Part shown: one piece after another, positions 54,307 through 63,921 of the stretch
Numbering within the stretch: position 1 is the stretch's first letter
How the letters are laid out: each line of letters begins with the position of its first letter
Origin: Incurvaria masculella
Lineage: Eukaryota > Arthropoda > Insecta > Lepidoptera > Incurvariidae
Reading direction: 5' to 3'
DNA: 64,000 nt
Assembly: GCA_946894095.1 (NCBI GenBank)
Contig: OX335658.1
Span: 15,553,001-15,617,000, forward strand
Made by a program: the position numbers and the translations under genes
The notes under the pieces: generated by a model
Told to the model about the DNA's origin: nothing
Database searches by the model: none
What the model saw: only the letters and a program-made list of their open reading frames with translations

Positions 54307-54925
54307 ATTCTTACATGCTACATGTTGGTACTTATATAAACGAAAATGATTATTCAGTGTTCTAATTCGTAATCAAGCATTGAGTTATTAATAATAGTGT
54401 ACCGGAAAACGAAGTGACAGTTAATCTCCCAAAGACCGCGCATCATAAGATATCACACAGATAAACACCAAATTTTCAGCTAAGTCCTTACATATGTAAA
54501 GGATTTAATCTGCACCTAGTATATTGATACTATTATTGAATTCAATCAAGCTGCAAAAAATACAAATAAGCTGTCCTGGTAAGTACTTACATGAAATAGA
54601 AAATATTGAATATGCCCCCAAAAGCATATTTGTAATTCGTAAATCAAGTAGTAAGTATTAATTAATAGCGGGACAGAAAAACCAAATTGAGAGTTTATCT
54701 ACCAAAGACAGAGAAAGAAGAAGAGAGCACTTACATACGTAAAATATTGAATGAGCCTCCAGTACCATATTTGTAGTAAGTAATAATTACGTACCTTAAA
54801 AGCGACTTGAATGTTAATCTACTAAAGACCGAGCATCTCAACATATCACACAGTCTAAACTCCTGGTTTCCCGCCAAGTAAGTACACATGTAAAGGATTT
54901 AATGTGCCTCCAGTATCATATAAGC
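54307..54925. repeat. Decayed tandem array, units of about 100-180 bp
   Basis: Similar blocks start near 54307, 54487, 54586, 54730 and 54881, marked by CTTACATATGTAAAGGATTT-like and GCCTCCAGTATCATAT-like motifs. Longer units also carry AATTCGTAATCAAG, GTTAATCTACCAAAGACCG and ATATCACACAG. One unit lacks its centre. No coding frame. An old, non-homogenised tandem repeat. Confidence 0.65.
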
Positions 54926-55854
54926 AGGCGGCGGCGTTTTCGCCCGATCCTTCAATAACTTTCCGCAAACATCTTGCGCCTCGCGAACATGGTGTCTCGG
55001 GATAAATTATTAGTGAGCGACAGTAGACCGCCAAGTGAGGGGAAACAGTTTCAAAATACGCCGTTTGCTAATTTCTTGTCGCTACAATCGAGAGGGATGT
55101 AGGCGATAGCTTGATATTTAGGATAGCGAATCAAGCGGAATATAATGTTTTGGCTTATATAAGGCACGGCAAGAAGTGAAAAGGCATGGCAAGAATTGCA
55201 TTTCAAACTGACAAAAACATATTTGACTAACATACAATAATATAATATAAAATAATATAATAGACATATTTGAAGAATAGAATGTATGGAGAGAGCGCAA
55301 AAAATGACGCCACGCGACTTACAACATTATATCGCCGTACACATTTGTAGCGCAGTGATGAAAACGGAGAAAAATCTAATTTGAAGCCTCCCAAATTGGT
55401 AGATAAACTGATAAAGAAAAGAATTATTTTTCAATAAACCAGATGTTTGTTACGTCATTCTTCATTCGTAATGATGTGTTCAGCGAGTGCCGAAACAGAG
55501 GCCAAATTCCTCCGGCGGCACAATTCACGTGTCGACACTTTTTTAGTTCCAACCGTTCTTCTGTTATTTCTTCACCTCCATGGTCAGTGGCCTTTCATGT
55601 CAGTTGTCATTTCATTTAGATCTGGCCAAGAGCAAAGCATTTTTGGGCTGTTTCGACGGCCCTACTTCGTAGCTATATCAATTTAACTTGTGCCACGCGG
55701 TAGCTTCTTACTTTGGCAGTGCCGGCCATGCAGCGTTGAGTTTAATGTTACGCGTATATTGCCAGCGATTGGGCGAGGACCTCGGAAGGCCGTCAGCGCC
55801 CGTCAAACATCTGAACTGCGTGATTCGAGAGAAACCCAACCCTCTATACACTTG
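54926..55854. other. Unassigned stretch, GC-balanced at 54926-55045
   Basis: 54926-55045 (GGCGGCGGCGTTTTCGCCCG, CTCGCGAACATGGTGTCTCG) is GC-rich and repeat-free. A 79-codon plus frame (55447-55686) and overlapping frames from 55688 have no recognisable domain. Confidence 0.3.
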
Positions 55855-56105
55855 CAGTGTCTTGTGTCTGAGTACCAAGGTTCGAATCCGAGGACATGCA
55901 TTTCTTCCTCATCCAATAATGCAATACGTCGAGAAAGCGGGTCACTACATAGCTCGGAAGCAATATCACCGTGGTGCAATGGCATGTAAAACCTACTGGC
56001 TTAATCCCACCAGGGTTTAAGCCGTCCGGGTCTGTACCATAGCGTTGAATAAAATATGTTTAAAGTGATAATGAAACATTGTCTATGTTTTCCATCCAGT
56101 TATTC
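55855..56105 (+). mobile_element. SINE remnant with tRNA-like B-box
   Basis: CCAAGGTTCGAATCCGAGGA (B-box GGTTCGAATCC), ATGCATTTCTTCC, a gap, then GTAAAACCTACTGGCTTAAT, GCCGTCCGGGTCTGTACCAT, GTCTATGTTTTCCATCCAGT. Body order preserved, tail absent. The 99- and 110-codon frames here (55688-56020) are SINE-derived. Confidence 0.6.
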
Positions 56106-56152
56106 AATATCGAGAATTGTTTTTTGGTAGATTTTTTACTTTGAATATTTTT

Positions 56153-56245
56153 GTAAGGTAAGGCGACTCTCACCGACAGGAGTAACTTATTTGAGGGCAC
56201 GGCACAACATTGTTCCATTGCGCTCTGGCACTGTCTCTGTTTTAA
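56153..56245. mobile_element. TTAA-type MITE fragment
   Basis: TAAGGCGACTCTCACCGACA, GTAACTTATTTGAGGGCACG, CATTGCGCTCTGGCACTGTC: left end of the family at 14061 and 37484, truncated after about 90 bp. Confidence 0.6.
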
Positions 56246-56727
56246 GGAAAAACCGCTTTGAGCGATGGTAGCTAGTAATCATTAAATAGGTACTTGAATC
56301 CTTCCGATACGCATACTTCTGGATGTGTTCTTGAAGTTATAATCACGCACTTTTCCGGAGAGATAGGCAGAGATGAAAAAGCACTATACAATTATTGTTC
56401 TTTATAAAAAAATCCCAAACGTAGTTTTGTCCTAAAATTGTTGATGACTGAGCGTCTAAATAACAATAAAAACGACGTATAAACCCGTTACAAACAAAAT
56501 ATATTTCAAACCTTCGGCTTAGACAACCTCTTCTTTTTGCACGGCTCACATAACCTCCTTTCTTTGCACCGTCACCTGACTCGAATGGCGTTCCTCTCAC
56601 TGTGTTGCCCCAATGCGCACTTCTGATGCCTTATTAAAAGGAATGTTGCCATTGGAAAAAGATCATAATCCCCTGACTTATCGAGGTAAATTAAATTGAT
56701 ATAACTTTACGTTGATATTAATTGTCA
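56246..56727. other. Unassigned stretch
   Basis: An 85-codon minus frame (56343-56600) shows no domain. Nothing else. Confidence 0.35.
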
Positions 56728-57098
56728 GCCTCAATAGCCCAGTGGCGCGACACTTCGGCGATCGCTCTCTGAAGTTAAGCAACGCTGGGCCCGGTCTGGT
56801 CTTGGATGGGTGACCATTCGACCGTTGAGAGAGGCTGGCCGTGGTTCGGATTCCACGTTAAACTGTAGGTCCCTTCCTTACTTACTAGGTGGTAGGGTTA
56901 ATCCCGCCCGGGTTGGTACCATCGCATTGAATGAACGATGGTCGAAGCGGCAATGAAAATTGTCCGTGTTTTCCATCCAGTTCAATGTAGCCGTGCAATA
57001 TAAGAAAGGTCCTGGCATGGCACCTAGTTCCCATGTGGTGTGTTGGGCTAATACCATGATAGAAGGTGTGGTGGTATTAGCCATCAATGTGAAAATAA
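56728..57098 (+). mobile_element. 5S rRNA-headed SINE, nearly complete
   Basis: GCCTCAATAGCCCAGTGGC, GAAGTTAAGCAACGCTGGG, GGATGGGTGACC, GTGGTTCGGATTCCACG, the shared body, GTGTGTTGGGCTAATACCAT, CCATCAATGTGAAAATAAG. The very end differs from the usual CAGTCACATAAAA. Confidence 0.85.
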
Positions 57099-57442
57099 GT
57101 CTAAAGCTAACATTATTGTCATCGAGCAGTCGATCTAACGGCTCATTCCTGCGAACATTTCTATCGAGTAGGGTTGCCGCCCCGCGCCGGCAACATTGGT
57201 AAAGCGGTTATATTATCTTGTTATCCGGAGCTCAATAAATGTTACTTTCTCAAGTTTGTTGCTCCCTCCGCAACTCTGTCTGCTTGCTCGTTGGCTTGTT
57301 CCGAATTTAATCCCAACTTTCGGCTTTGCGGTACAATTCGGATGTTCGCAAGTTAAAATTGTGCTGGTAACCTTGATTCCGGCGGAAAGTAGATTACATT
57401 CTACCTTTTTTGCGCTGCGAGCAACAGATATTGATAAAAAAT
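57099..57442. other. Unassigned stretch
   Basis: Overlapping open frames on both strands (57196-57525 plus, 109 codons; 57213-57467 minus, 84 codons). The plus frame starts with hydrophobic residues but has no domain I recognise. Not repeat-derived as far as I can see. Confidence 0.25.
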
Positions 57443-57484
57443 CAACTTTGTTGACCCGACTGTACATACAACCATTGGAAGGGA

Positions 57485-57523
57485 AGCAGCGAGCATGGAA
57501 GGAAATATTCCATGCTCGCTGCT
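57485..57523. repeat. Perfect 16-bp hairpin
   Basis: AGCAGCGAGCATGGAA, loop GGAAATA, TTCCATGCTCGCTGCT. In duplicate copy 2 (57890-57928) two stem positions are mismatched. Confidence 0.9.
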
Positions 57524-57637
57524 AGGGTTTAAAATGATTTGTATTTGGATATAAAAGAAATGTATGTACATTTCCATCAACGTATACTTTATTTTTAAGC
57601 ACCAAATCATCAAACGCCAAACCAAACATCCATTATA

Positions 57638-57778
57638 TGTATGTATATCTATATGTTATGTAAACCCGTGAAGTTTCTTTGCGGGTTCTTCATTCCTGGG
57701 TTGATCGAATCTTTGTGACGTAACTTGGTGTAGTGTGACTACCAAAACAGTTTAAATAAATAAAATAAAAAAAATGAA
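57638..57778 (+). mobile_element. CATTT-tailed retroelement fragment with ATTATA target duplication
   Basis: TATGTTATGTAAACCCGTGA, GTGACGTAACTTGGTGTAG, GACTACCAAAACAGTTTAAA and an AATGAAAT end. ATTATA occurs on both sides (57632-57637 and 57779-57784) but once in the uninterrupted duplicate copy, which proves insertion with a 6-bp duplication. Strongly 5'-truncated. Confidence 0.8.
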
Positions 57779-57833
57779 ATTATAATACAGGATTTGTTTC
57801 TTATAATTGAACCTATTGACTGTTGCAATAATA

Positions 57834-58089
57834 CAACTTTGTTGATCCTCTTTGTTTCTCCTCACTAACTGTCCAACCATTGGAAGGGAAGCAGCGAGCA
57901 TGGAAGGAAATATTCCATCCTCGCCGCTATGGGTTTAATTTATTTGTATTTGGATATAAAATTAATGTATGTAAGTTCCATCAACATACTTTATTTTTAA
58001 GCACAAAATCATCAAACGACAAACCAAACACCCATTATAATACAGGATTTGTTTCTTATAATTGAACCTATTGACTGTTGCAATAATCA
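57834..58089. repeat. Tandem duplication, copy 2
   Basis: Empty-site counterpart of 57443-57833. The hairpin here is imperfect. Confidence 0.85.
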
Positions 58090-58280
58090 GGATATGTTTT
58101 ATTTTTGTCAAAATAAACGAGTTCGATTCCGGGCTAGGAAAATGATTTCTTCAAAAATCGAATAATGCAGGCTTAGTTTTTATCAATATCAGCCTCATGA
58201 CTCCTTTAAGTGTTTTTTGCTATTTTTTAAAACATTCGGATTTGGCCCTAAAGGCCCACTTGTAAAATATCCTCTGTATA
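58090..58280. other. Short unassigned stretch
   Basis: Nothing recognised. Confidence 0.35.
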
Positions 58281-58435
58281 TTACTACTAATATTATAAAT
58301 GGGAAAGCGTCTTTCTTGGTTTGTTCCCTTGAGCAACGGATCGACGTAATGTTTTGCCATAGGAGTGAGAGGCTACTTTTTTCCCCACACAACTTTTCGA
58401 TGCTATCCCGAGCTGAGTTGATTATAACAGACTAG
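58281..58435 (+). mobile_element. Helitron-like 5' end fragment
   Basis: CTACTAATATTATAAATGGG, GTCTTTCTTGGTTTGTTCCC and CGGATCGACGTAATGTTTTG match the 5' part of long Helitron-like lepidopteran elements that start TCTACTAATATTATAA. The 3' end is missing. Confidence 0.5.
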
Positions 58436-59277
58436 TGAAATCATATTTATTTAATCGCAATAATAACAAGAAAACTTGTGCTTATCGTTCACAACCATAG
58501 CCTTCGGTTACTTCGAATAGGACATTTAATGAGATGTATTGAACTGAGTTCTAAAGATGTGTGTTTGTCGGTTTTAGTAATAAGAAATACCGTTAATTCC
58601 GCTTCTTGCCTTCTCACTCCCATGCGATTAATAATGCTCACAGCCGCAAAGTAAAAGTTCACATAACACAAATTAGGCGGGTCAACTCAGAAACTACGTC
58701 GATCGTTCGCCCTTTGTTTCCCTCGGCCGTCGAAAAGTATTCACAAAGTCAGCCTCAATCGGAGCTGTGAAGATTAGTTAGGTTAAGAATTGATAGACCT
58801 CACAACTTCCGGGGTTTGTATAACCGCATGACCGATGGTCGGACAGACGGTGATCATGGGTGGCTCACCAGATAAGTGGTCATGATTGTTGGATCATGGG
58901 CCACGAGCTCCATATCCTTTTTCCTTCATATTCATATTCTATTTAAAATTCGCGTCTAAACTCGTCATTTTGCAAACTACCCGTCTGATAATAAAATGTG
59001 GGTACAAAATACGCTTATTTTCTTCTCGCAAAATCTATCTCCAAGCAATCAAGATGCTTTTCGAACAAAGGCTTCAAAATTATTCAATAATTCGATAAAC
59101 CCAACCAAAAAACCCAAAACTATTTCAACTACATATAACAAAAGGCCAAAAATGATGTGTGTTTGTGCATGAGGAGAGCATCAGAATCCAGTAAGTACCT
59201 GTTCCCCTTGTGGCTCAAAATATTATATTTAATCAAGTATACAGGGCTCAAACAATGATTATGACTATTCTATTCAA
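58436..59277. other. Unassigned stretch
   Basis: No gene or repeat recognised over about 840 bases. A 70-codon plus frame (58886-59098) has no domain. Confidence 0.35.
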
Positions 59278-59345
59278 CTAGCCGAGGTAGCCGGCTCCGC
59301 TTGGGTATACGCAGTTTTGAACATTTACCTGAGCGGTGCCCAGTT
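59278..59345 (-). mobile_element. Helitron-like 3' end fragment
   Basis: CTAG (59278-59281), CCGAGGTAGCCGGCTCCGCT, TGGGTATACGC: hairpin end on the minus strand. How far the element extends to the right (possibly to about 59560) is unclear. Confidence 0.5.
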
Positions 59346-59801
59346 CGATGTGGTCAGAAACCGTAGAGGGCGTGCGTACAACACCTCACCATAGTTTGAT
59401 CACATTTGGATGAATCTTTGAGGAACGCATGTAAGACAAAACATTTTCCTATATAAACTTTGCCAACCCTTTTCACTCTTTTAGGAAAAAACTACCTTGG
59501 GAACTCAAAGATTTTTTTTTAAACAAAATGTGAATCTCTAGGCTGCCCGTTTCATGTTGTAGTATTCTTAGTCAGGTTATAAGCATGGATTAAGGACATA
59601 CTGACTGTATTCATAATCATGATTTATGATCAAATAGTATACCGCAATATTCGCGAATGGTTCGGGTCCAGCCTTGCAGTATATTCCTAAAGTTGATCTT
59701 TTTACATAGCTCGTGCTTTAATTAATATTTCCTTGCTTCACGGTCGCTTATACACACGTACATGTCACATTCCTCAAATAGTGTGACTCATATTTCACAT
59801 A
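59346..59801. other. Unassigned stretch
   Basis: May include more of the preceding Helitron-like element (CACCTCACCATAGTTTGATC). No gene. Confidence 0.3.
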
Positions 59802-59803
59802 TA

Positions 59804-60060
59804 CAGGGTGTTAACGGAGGTATGGTCTTAAAGATAACCACGTATTCCTTGACATATTTGGAGCAAAAAAGGCAGAAGACATTTTGCTGTCCAACTTAAA
59901 AAAAATGTCATCCCCATACATTTTTGTAAATACCTACACACAATATGTATGGGGAGGACGATTTTTAAGTGTCTCAAAAAAATGTTATCTACCTTTTTTG
60001 CTCCAAATATGCCAAAGAACACGTGGTTAACGTTTGGACCATACCTCCGTTAACACTCTG
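59804..60060. mobile_element. mariner-type fold-back MITE, TA target duplication
   Basis: TA, then CAGGGTGTTAACGGAGGTAT; at the other end ATACCTCCGTTAACACTCTG, then TA. The inverted repeats extend inward about 75 bp (CATATTTGGAGCAAAAAAGG / CCTTTTTTGCTCCAAATATG) and the centre (ATCCCCATACAT / ATGTATGGGGA) pairs too, so the 257-bp element is almost fully palindromic. A CAGGGTG start with TA duplication is typical of insect mariner/Tc1-derived MITEs. Confidence 0.88.
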
Positions 60061-60062
60061 TA

Positions 60063-62061
60063 TCTACGAGCAATTTCGTTGATATTATAGATTGTGTAAA
60101 AATTAAATGTATGTGAGAAGATTCGATTTAGATTTAATACATATTATATATCTAGATAATGTCTAGTCGACGCCCGTGATAAATTTGCTTGGCAGATATT
60201 TTTGACTGATTTGGGAATTTATAACGACTAAACAATGTTCGCACATTAATCAGTTAGGGTGGGACTATGCAAAAATTATTTCGCTTGCAACGATAACGCA
60301 CTGAACTCTATTTTTTTTAACCGAAAGGTCAAAAATGTTGTTAGGTCAAAGCCGTAAACTTCAGCTTCTAACGAACTCTTCCAAAAACGAATTTAAGTAA
60401 TTATAAACCTGTTTCGTTTCCAGCGTTGATCTAGTCTATTAAATAAATTGATACTTTTAAAGCTTCCGCTCCCACAAGCGTTAAATGACAATTCAAGTTA
60501 AAAGATTCGTTCCACTCTAAAAAAAAATTTTTTTTTCTCTGATAAACCATCACAGAATTGTGTTGTTTTTACATAAGCTTCTGTTTATTACACAATCAAC
60601 GCGCGAATTTGTAGACCCCTTGTAATAAAATAATTTACGAGGGAGCGCGTTGTAACGGTTCTAATGAAATATAAGATGGTTGTCTTAATTGGGCTTTTAT
60701 AGCTGTAGTTTTATCTTGGGGCCATATTCTATATTGCTTATTAATACATAGGTACATACGTGGGGCGAACTACAATTTTCCGGCAGACAAAAATATTTTT
60801 GAGCCTCAGTCAAATACGTCCGTGAGCACAGATTTTTCGCGCCTACATGTTTGTGTAGAATTGGTGTTATCTGGCTCATACCAGAAAGCTCAAATCTCAT
60901 CGTATGTCACATGTCTGTGTGTTTTCATCATATGGCGCACAGCATGGATATTTTGTTGTTGTTAACAAATGTGAATGTCCTTTCAATTTTATAAGTGAAA
61001 TTCGTCATCAAAATGGATACGACCGCGCTTTGATTCTGCAAATCAGCTATAAATAGTATTCTCGGTTTATCGCCGAAACTAGTTTTAAGGCGAGGCTTTG
61101 CTGAGAAGTTAAAGCATAACATAACAAAACAAAACAACTCAAAACAAAACAAAATAATATTGATTTGATACAATTTCGTATCAATAATGACGAGGGCTCT
61201 GTACACCCGAACTGTATTAAAGCATTATTTAACTGTAGGTGTTGGTCAGAATCTCTTTCAGGAATCCTATTCGTTTATGGTTGCTCTCAAAGCATTGTAC
61301 TCTTAATTTTCTGTAGGTGGTAGCATTTAAAGTGTATATATAGTTTTTTTTTAGCTGTAAGAATAATAATGTATTTTGTATTTTGACTCTTTGTTTACAG
61401 GTCACTGTGGTAGTTAATGACAGAAATAATCGTATTAAAACTAAATCGTACAGAGCTTTCACAACTTTTTCATGTTGCCACTGGAGGAGTGCATCGCTTT
61501 AAGGTCCCCACTTGCGGCGACGCTGGGTTCGGGTCTCCTCTTTCCCTAAAATATGGTTGATAGAGGCGATGGCTGTGCCTGGCGTGATGCTCGTGAACGG
61601 GTGCTGTTTGTGGGGACTGGCTTGCTCCAATTAGCAACATGCTAGATGGCGGGCATGGTCTTTACTAATAAACTGATATTTGTCATGAACTGTTGCATAT
61701 GACATGAATTGTTGATTCTCGTGAATTCATATTAATTTAGCGTGTTTATCTGTGAGTCTAAATACTTTTGTAAATTTAGACTAAGTGGACGTTGGAAAAA
61801 AAAAAAACCAGCGGAGTTTCTTTCCAGTTGTTCTTCGCTGGGATTTCCCCGAACTGGCTAATGATAAAATATGACAAATCCGAGTGCAGTGTACTGTCTA
61901 TGGATGATGAATAAACAATAAACAGTAAACAATAAACATACTCAAAATCCATGGTGATTTAGACACGCAATTTTTTAAATGATGTGTCCATTTAAAAACC
62001 AGCGACGGATGAATAAACTCTTTTCTACAGCCATAAGTTTCCATTTCCAAACATAAAATTA
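60063..62061. other. Unassigned stretch
   Basis: About 2 kb without a supported gene. Small items: an AAAACAAAAC tract (61121-61153), a T run (61345-61353), and 61160-61215 (ATGACGAGGGCTCTGTACAC, CCGAACTGTATTAAAGC) that resembles the doubled motif at 20520-20550, hence probably a scrap of the CATTT-tailed element. Short minus frames at 60697-61462 have no domain. Confidence 0.35.
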
Positions 62062-62351
62062 CTTTTTAGGGTTCAGTACCCAAAGGGTGCCAACAGAACA
62101 CTATTACTAAGCCTCCGCTGTCCGTCCGTCCGTCCGTCCGTTTGTCCATCCGTCCGTCCGTCCGTCCTTCCGTTTGTCACGGGGTTGTATCTCACAAACC
62201 GTAATTCGAACTTTCACAGAGTGTGTATTTCTTTTGCCGCTAAAACAACAAATAGGTAAAATAAAAAAAATAAAAAAAATCAAGGGGAGCTTGTACGATG
62301 GTACGGGACCCTTCGCGTGTGAGCCCGACTCGCAATTCGCCGTTTTTTTTA
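62062..62351 (-). mobile_element. GTGCGAGTCGG-type short repeat, copy 8
   Basis: TTTTTAGGGTTCAGTACCCAA left, long CGTC microsatellite centre (62121-62172), GAGCCCGACTCGCAATTCGC right. Complete, minus orientation. Confidence 0.8.
62121..62172 (+). repeat. (CGTC)n microsatellite
   Basis: About thirteen TCCG units with three interruptions. The counterpart on the other strand of the GGAC tract in copy 3. Confidence 0.9.
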
Positions 62352-62500
62352 ATATTGTTTATCCAGGGAACCAGTTCCGCAAACACATACTGCGCCCTAT
62401 GTATAACTTGGCATTACGTAGAACATGTGAAAATAAGGGAAATTAAACGAGAATAATTCTTTCGAAGCCCACGGGAAATAAGTTCAGAGTTTACACCTTT
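62352..62500. other. Short unassigned stretch
   Basis: Nothing recognised. Confidence 0.3.
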
Positions 62501-62790
62501 CATTCTAACAAAGCAATATGTTCTTGTTAAGGAGGCGGGAGGTGCGTGTACACGGCTCGTATGGAGCGCCATCGAGGCGCGTGTACACGCTTCGTACAGA
62601 GCGGTTGATTTGATTACTTTACCGAGCAGCGCGAATACGCTCACTCGCGCGGTCCGACATGCGCCGCCGCGGTGGTATGTTTCTTATAAGGTGCCTATAT
62701 ACCATAGCGTAAAGTGAAGGATACGCGCGGCGGAATCTAGCCAGTGCCATCATCTCAGCGGGACACTTGTTTCCTGAAAGACTAGTCTGA
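62500..62790. other. GC-rich island with paired CGTGTACACG palindromes
   Basis: Perfect 10-bp palindromes at 62545-62554 and 62580-62589, 35 bp apart, each within GCGTGTACACG followed 4-5 bases later by CGTA(T/C)(G/A)GAGCG. The island has several CGCG and GCGCC motifs and no repeat family. Minus frames 62414-62644 and 62619-62831 have no domain. It looks like a possible regulatory element, but function is unproven. Confidence 0.35.
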
Positions 62791-63143
62791 TTTTGTGAAA
62801 TTCCTGTTTTTAGAAGATTTTTTAACAGCAAGGGGTATGTGTACCTCGTTATGGCTAAAAGGTTTAAGTTTTTTTATTTCATTTTTCGAAATAGAAAGAT
62901 AACAGAAAAATTTCTTTGAAAGGTAAAAAGGGTCCTTTAAGATTTTTTTTTTATTTCTATGACTTACAAGTGTTTTGGACAAAATGTGCACCTTCGCAAA
63001 CGTACGTTCTATAAGCTCAGTATTTTTGCAATATTTAACAGCCAAAGGCTTTACTGTAATCGACTTCAGAAAAACGTTCATATTTAGGTATTTATTCCTC
63101 TAAAGCGCCTGGACATAATCTTGACAGGTTGACAGGTTGAATG
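62791..63143. other. Unassigned stretch
   Basis: A 99-codon minus frame (62782-63081), lysine-rich by composition, has no domain. Nothing else. Confidence 0.35.
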
Positions 63144-63526
63144 TTTTTTTATGTAACTGGAAATAGATGGCTAGTACCACACCACCGTAATGATATTAGT
63201 CCAATGTGCCGCATTCCTGAAAGAGTTAGGTAACATGCCAAGACCTTTTATTAGCACGGCTACACTGAACTGGGTGAAAAGCACGGAAAATTGTTCAATG
63301 CCACGTTGACCACCTTTTTATTCAATGCAATTCTACCATCCCGAGCGAGCTAAAATCCTACCACCTACTAGGGTATACAGGGTAGTAAGGTATTCCGATA
63401 CATAGAACTGCTCGCATTTGTGAGAAAATTTACATATCCAATTCAGAAAGAGAACAAAAGTATTTTGTTCGATGCAGGGATCGAACCCATAACCTCAGGC
63501 ATAGTGGGCAAGTCCTCGCGGCCCCG
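63144..63526 (-). mobile_element. tRNA-headed SINE with a distinct head
   Basis: On the minus strand: CGGGGCCGCGAGGACTTGCC, GCCTGAGGTTATGGGTTCGA, TCCCTGCATCG (B-box GGGTTCGATCC), then a decayed body (CTCTTTCTGAATTGG, GTGCTTTTCACCCAGTTC) and a tail ending CAGTTACATAAAAAAA. The head differs from the CGGCTCGTAGCC type, so it may be a third head variant on the same body. Confidence 0.65.
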
Positions 63527-63705
63527 AGTTTCGTATGAATTTAGATAAACTCAAATATTTATTCATAATATTAAGGCCTTTTTAACGATAAGAGCGGCCA
63601 ATTATATATCGCTTATTCTATCATATCTTCTATTATATATTGTAACACTTAATGTATTCTTTACGATTGCGGGTTATACGACACCGACTATTACTTACTC
63701 AGCAT
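63527..63705. other. Short unassigned stretch
   Basis: AT-rich. Nothing recognised. Confidence 0.35.
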
Positions 63706-63921
63706 GTCTATTCCTGGCATTCAGTAATCAGGAATTCTGAGTCTAGAAAACCACTTTTATTGCGCTTTTCAAAGCGTGTTTTTGGACAGAAAACCTTGAA
63801 TAATGAAACAAATTATGCTCCGGAATATTTTCGCCAAGAAAATCGCTTTGAAAACCGCTACAAAAGCGGTTTTCTAGACTCAGGATTCCTGATTCCTGAT
63901 TACGGTATGCCAGGAATAGAC
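63706..63921. mobile_element. Fold-back MITE, 216 bp
   Basis: GTCTATTCCTGGCAT at the left and ATGCCAGGAATAGAC at the right are inverted repeats. Further inside, TAATCAGGAATTCTGAGTCTAG and CTAGACTCAGGATTCCTGATT also pair, as do AAAACCACTTT and AAAGCGGTTTT with an internal AACCGCTACAAAAGCGGTT stem. Non-coding. No flanking duplication is evident. Superfamily unknown. Confidence 0.75.

Larger units (their letters stand above)
57443..57833. repeat. Tandem duplication, copy 1 (carries an insertion)
   Basis: About 244 bp of this copy match 57834-58089 (CAACTTTGTTGA, CCATTGGAAGGGAAGCAGCG, GTATTTGGATATAAAA, CAGGATTTGTTTCTTATAAT, GACTGTTGCAATAAT). The extra length is the retroelement fragment at 57638-57778. 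Confidence 0.85.

Noticed and set aside
55447..56020. Possible host exon
   Set aside because: No recognisable domain. The right half overlaps a SINE remnant (B-box at about 55880 and body from 55985).
56878..57087. Recurring 60-100-codon frames with MVLAQHTTWELGAMPGPSL
   Set aside because: The same peptide appears at 5981, 13041, 30881, 45671 and 56878 because all are copies of one SINE read antisense. No evidence of translation.
57485..57523. microRNA precursor
   Set aside because: The stem is only 16 bp with a 7-base loop, too short for an animal pre-miRNA, and flanking bases do not extend the pairing.
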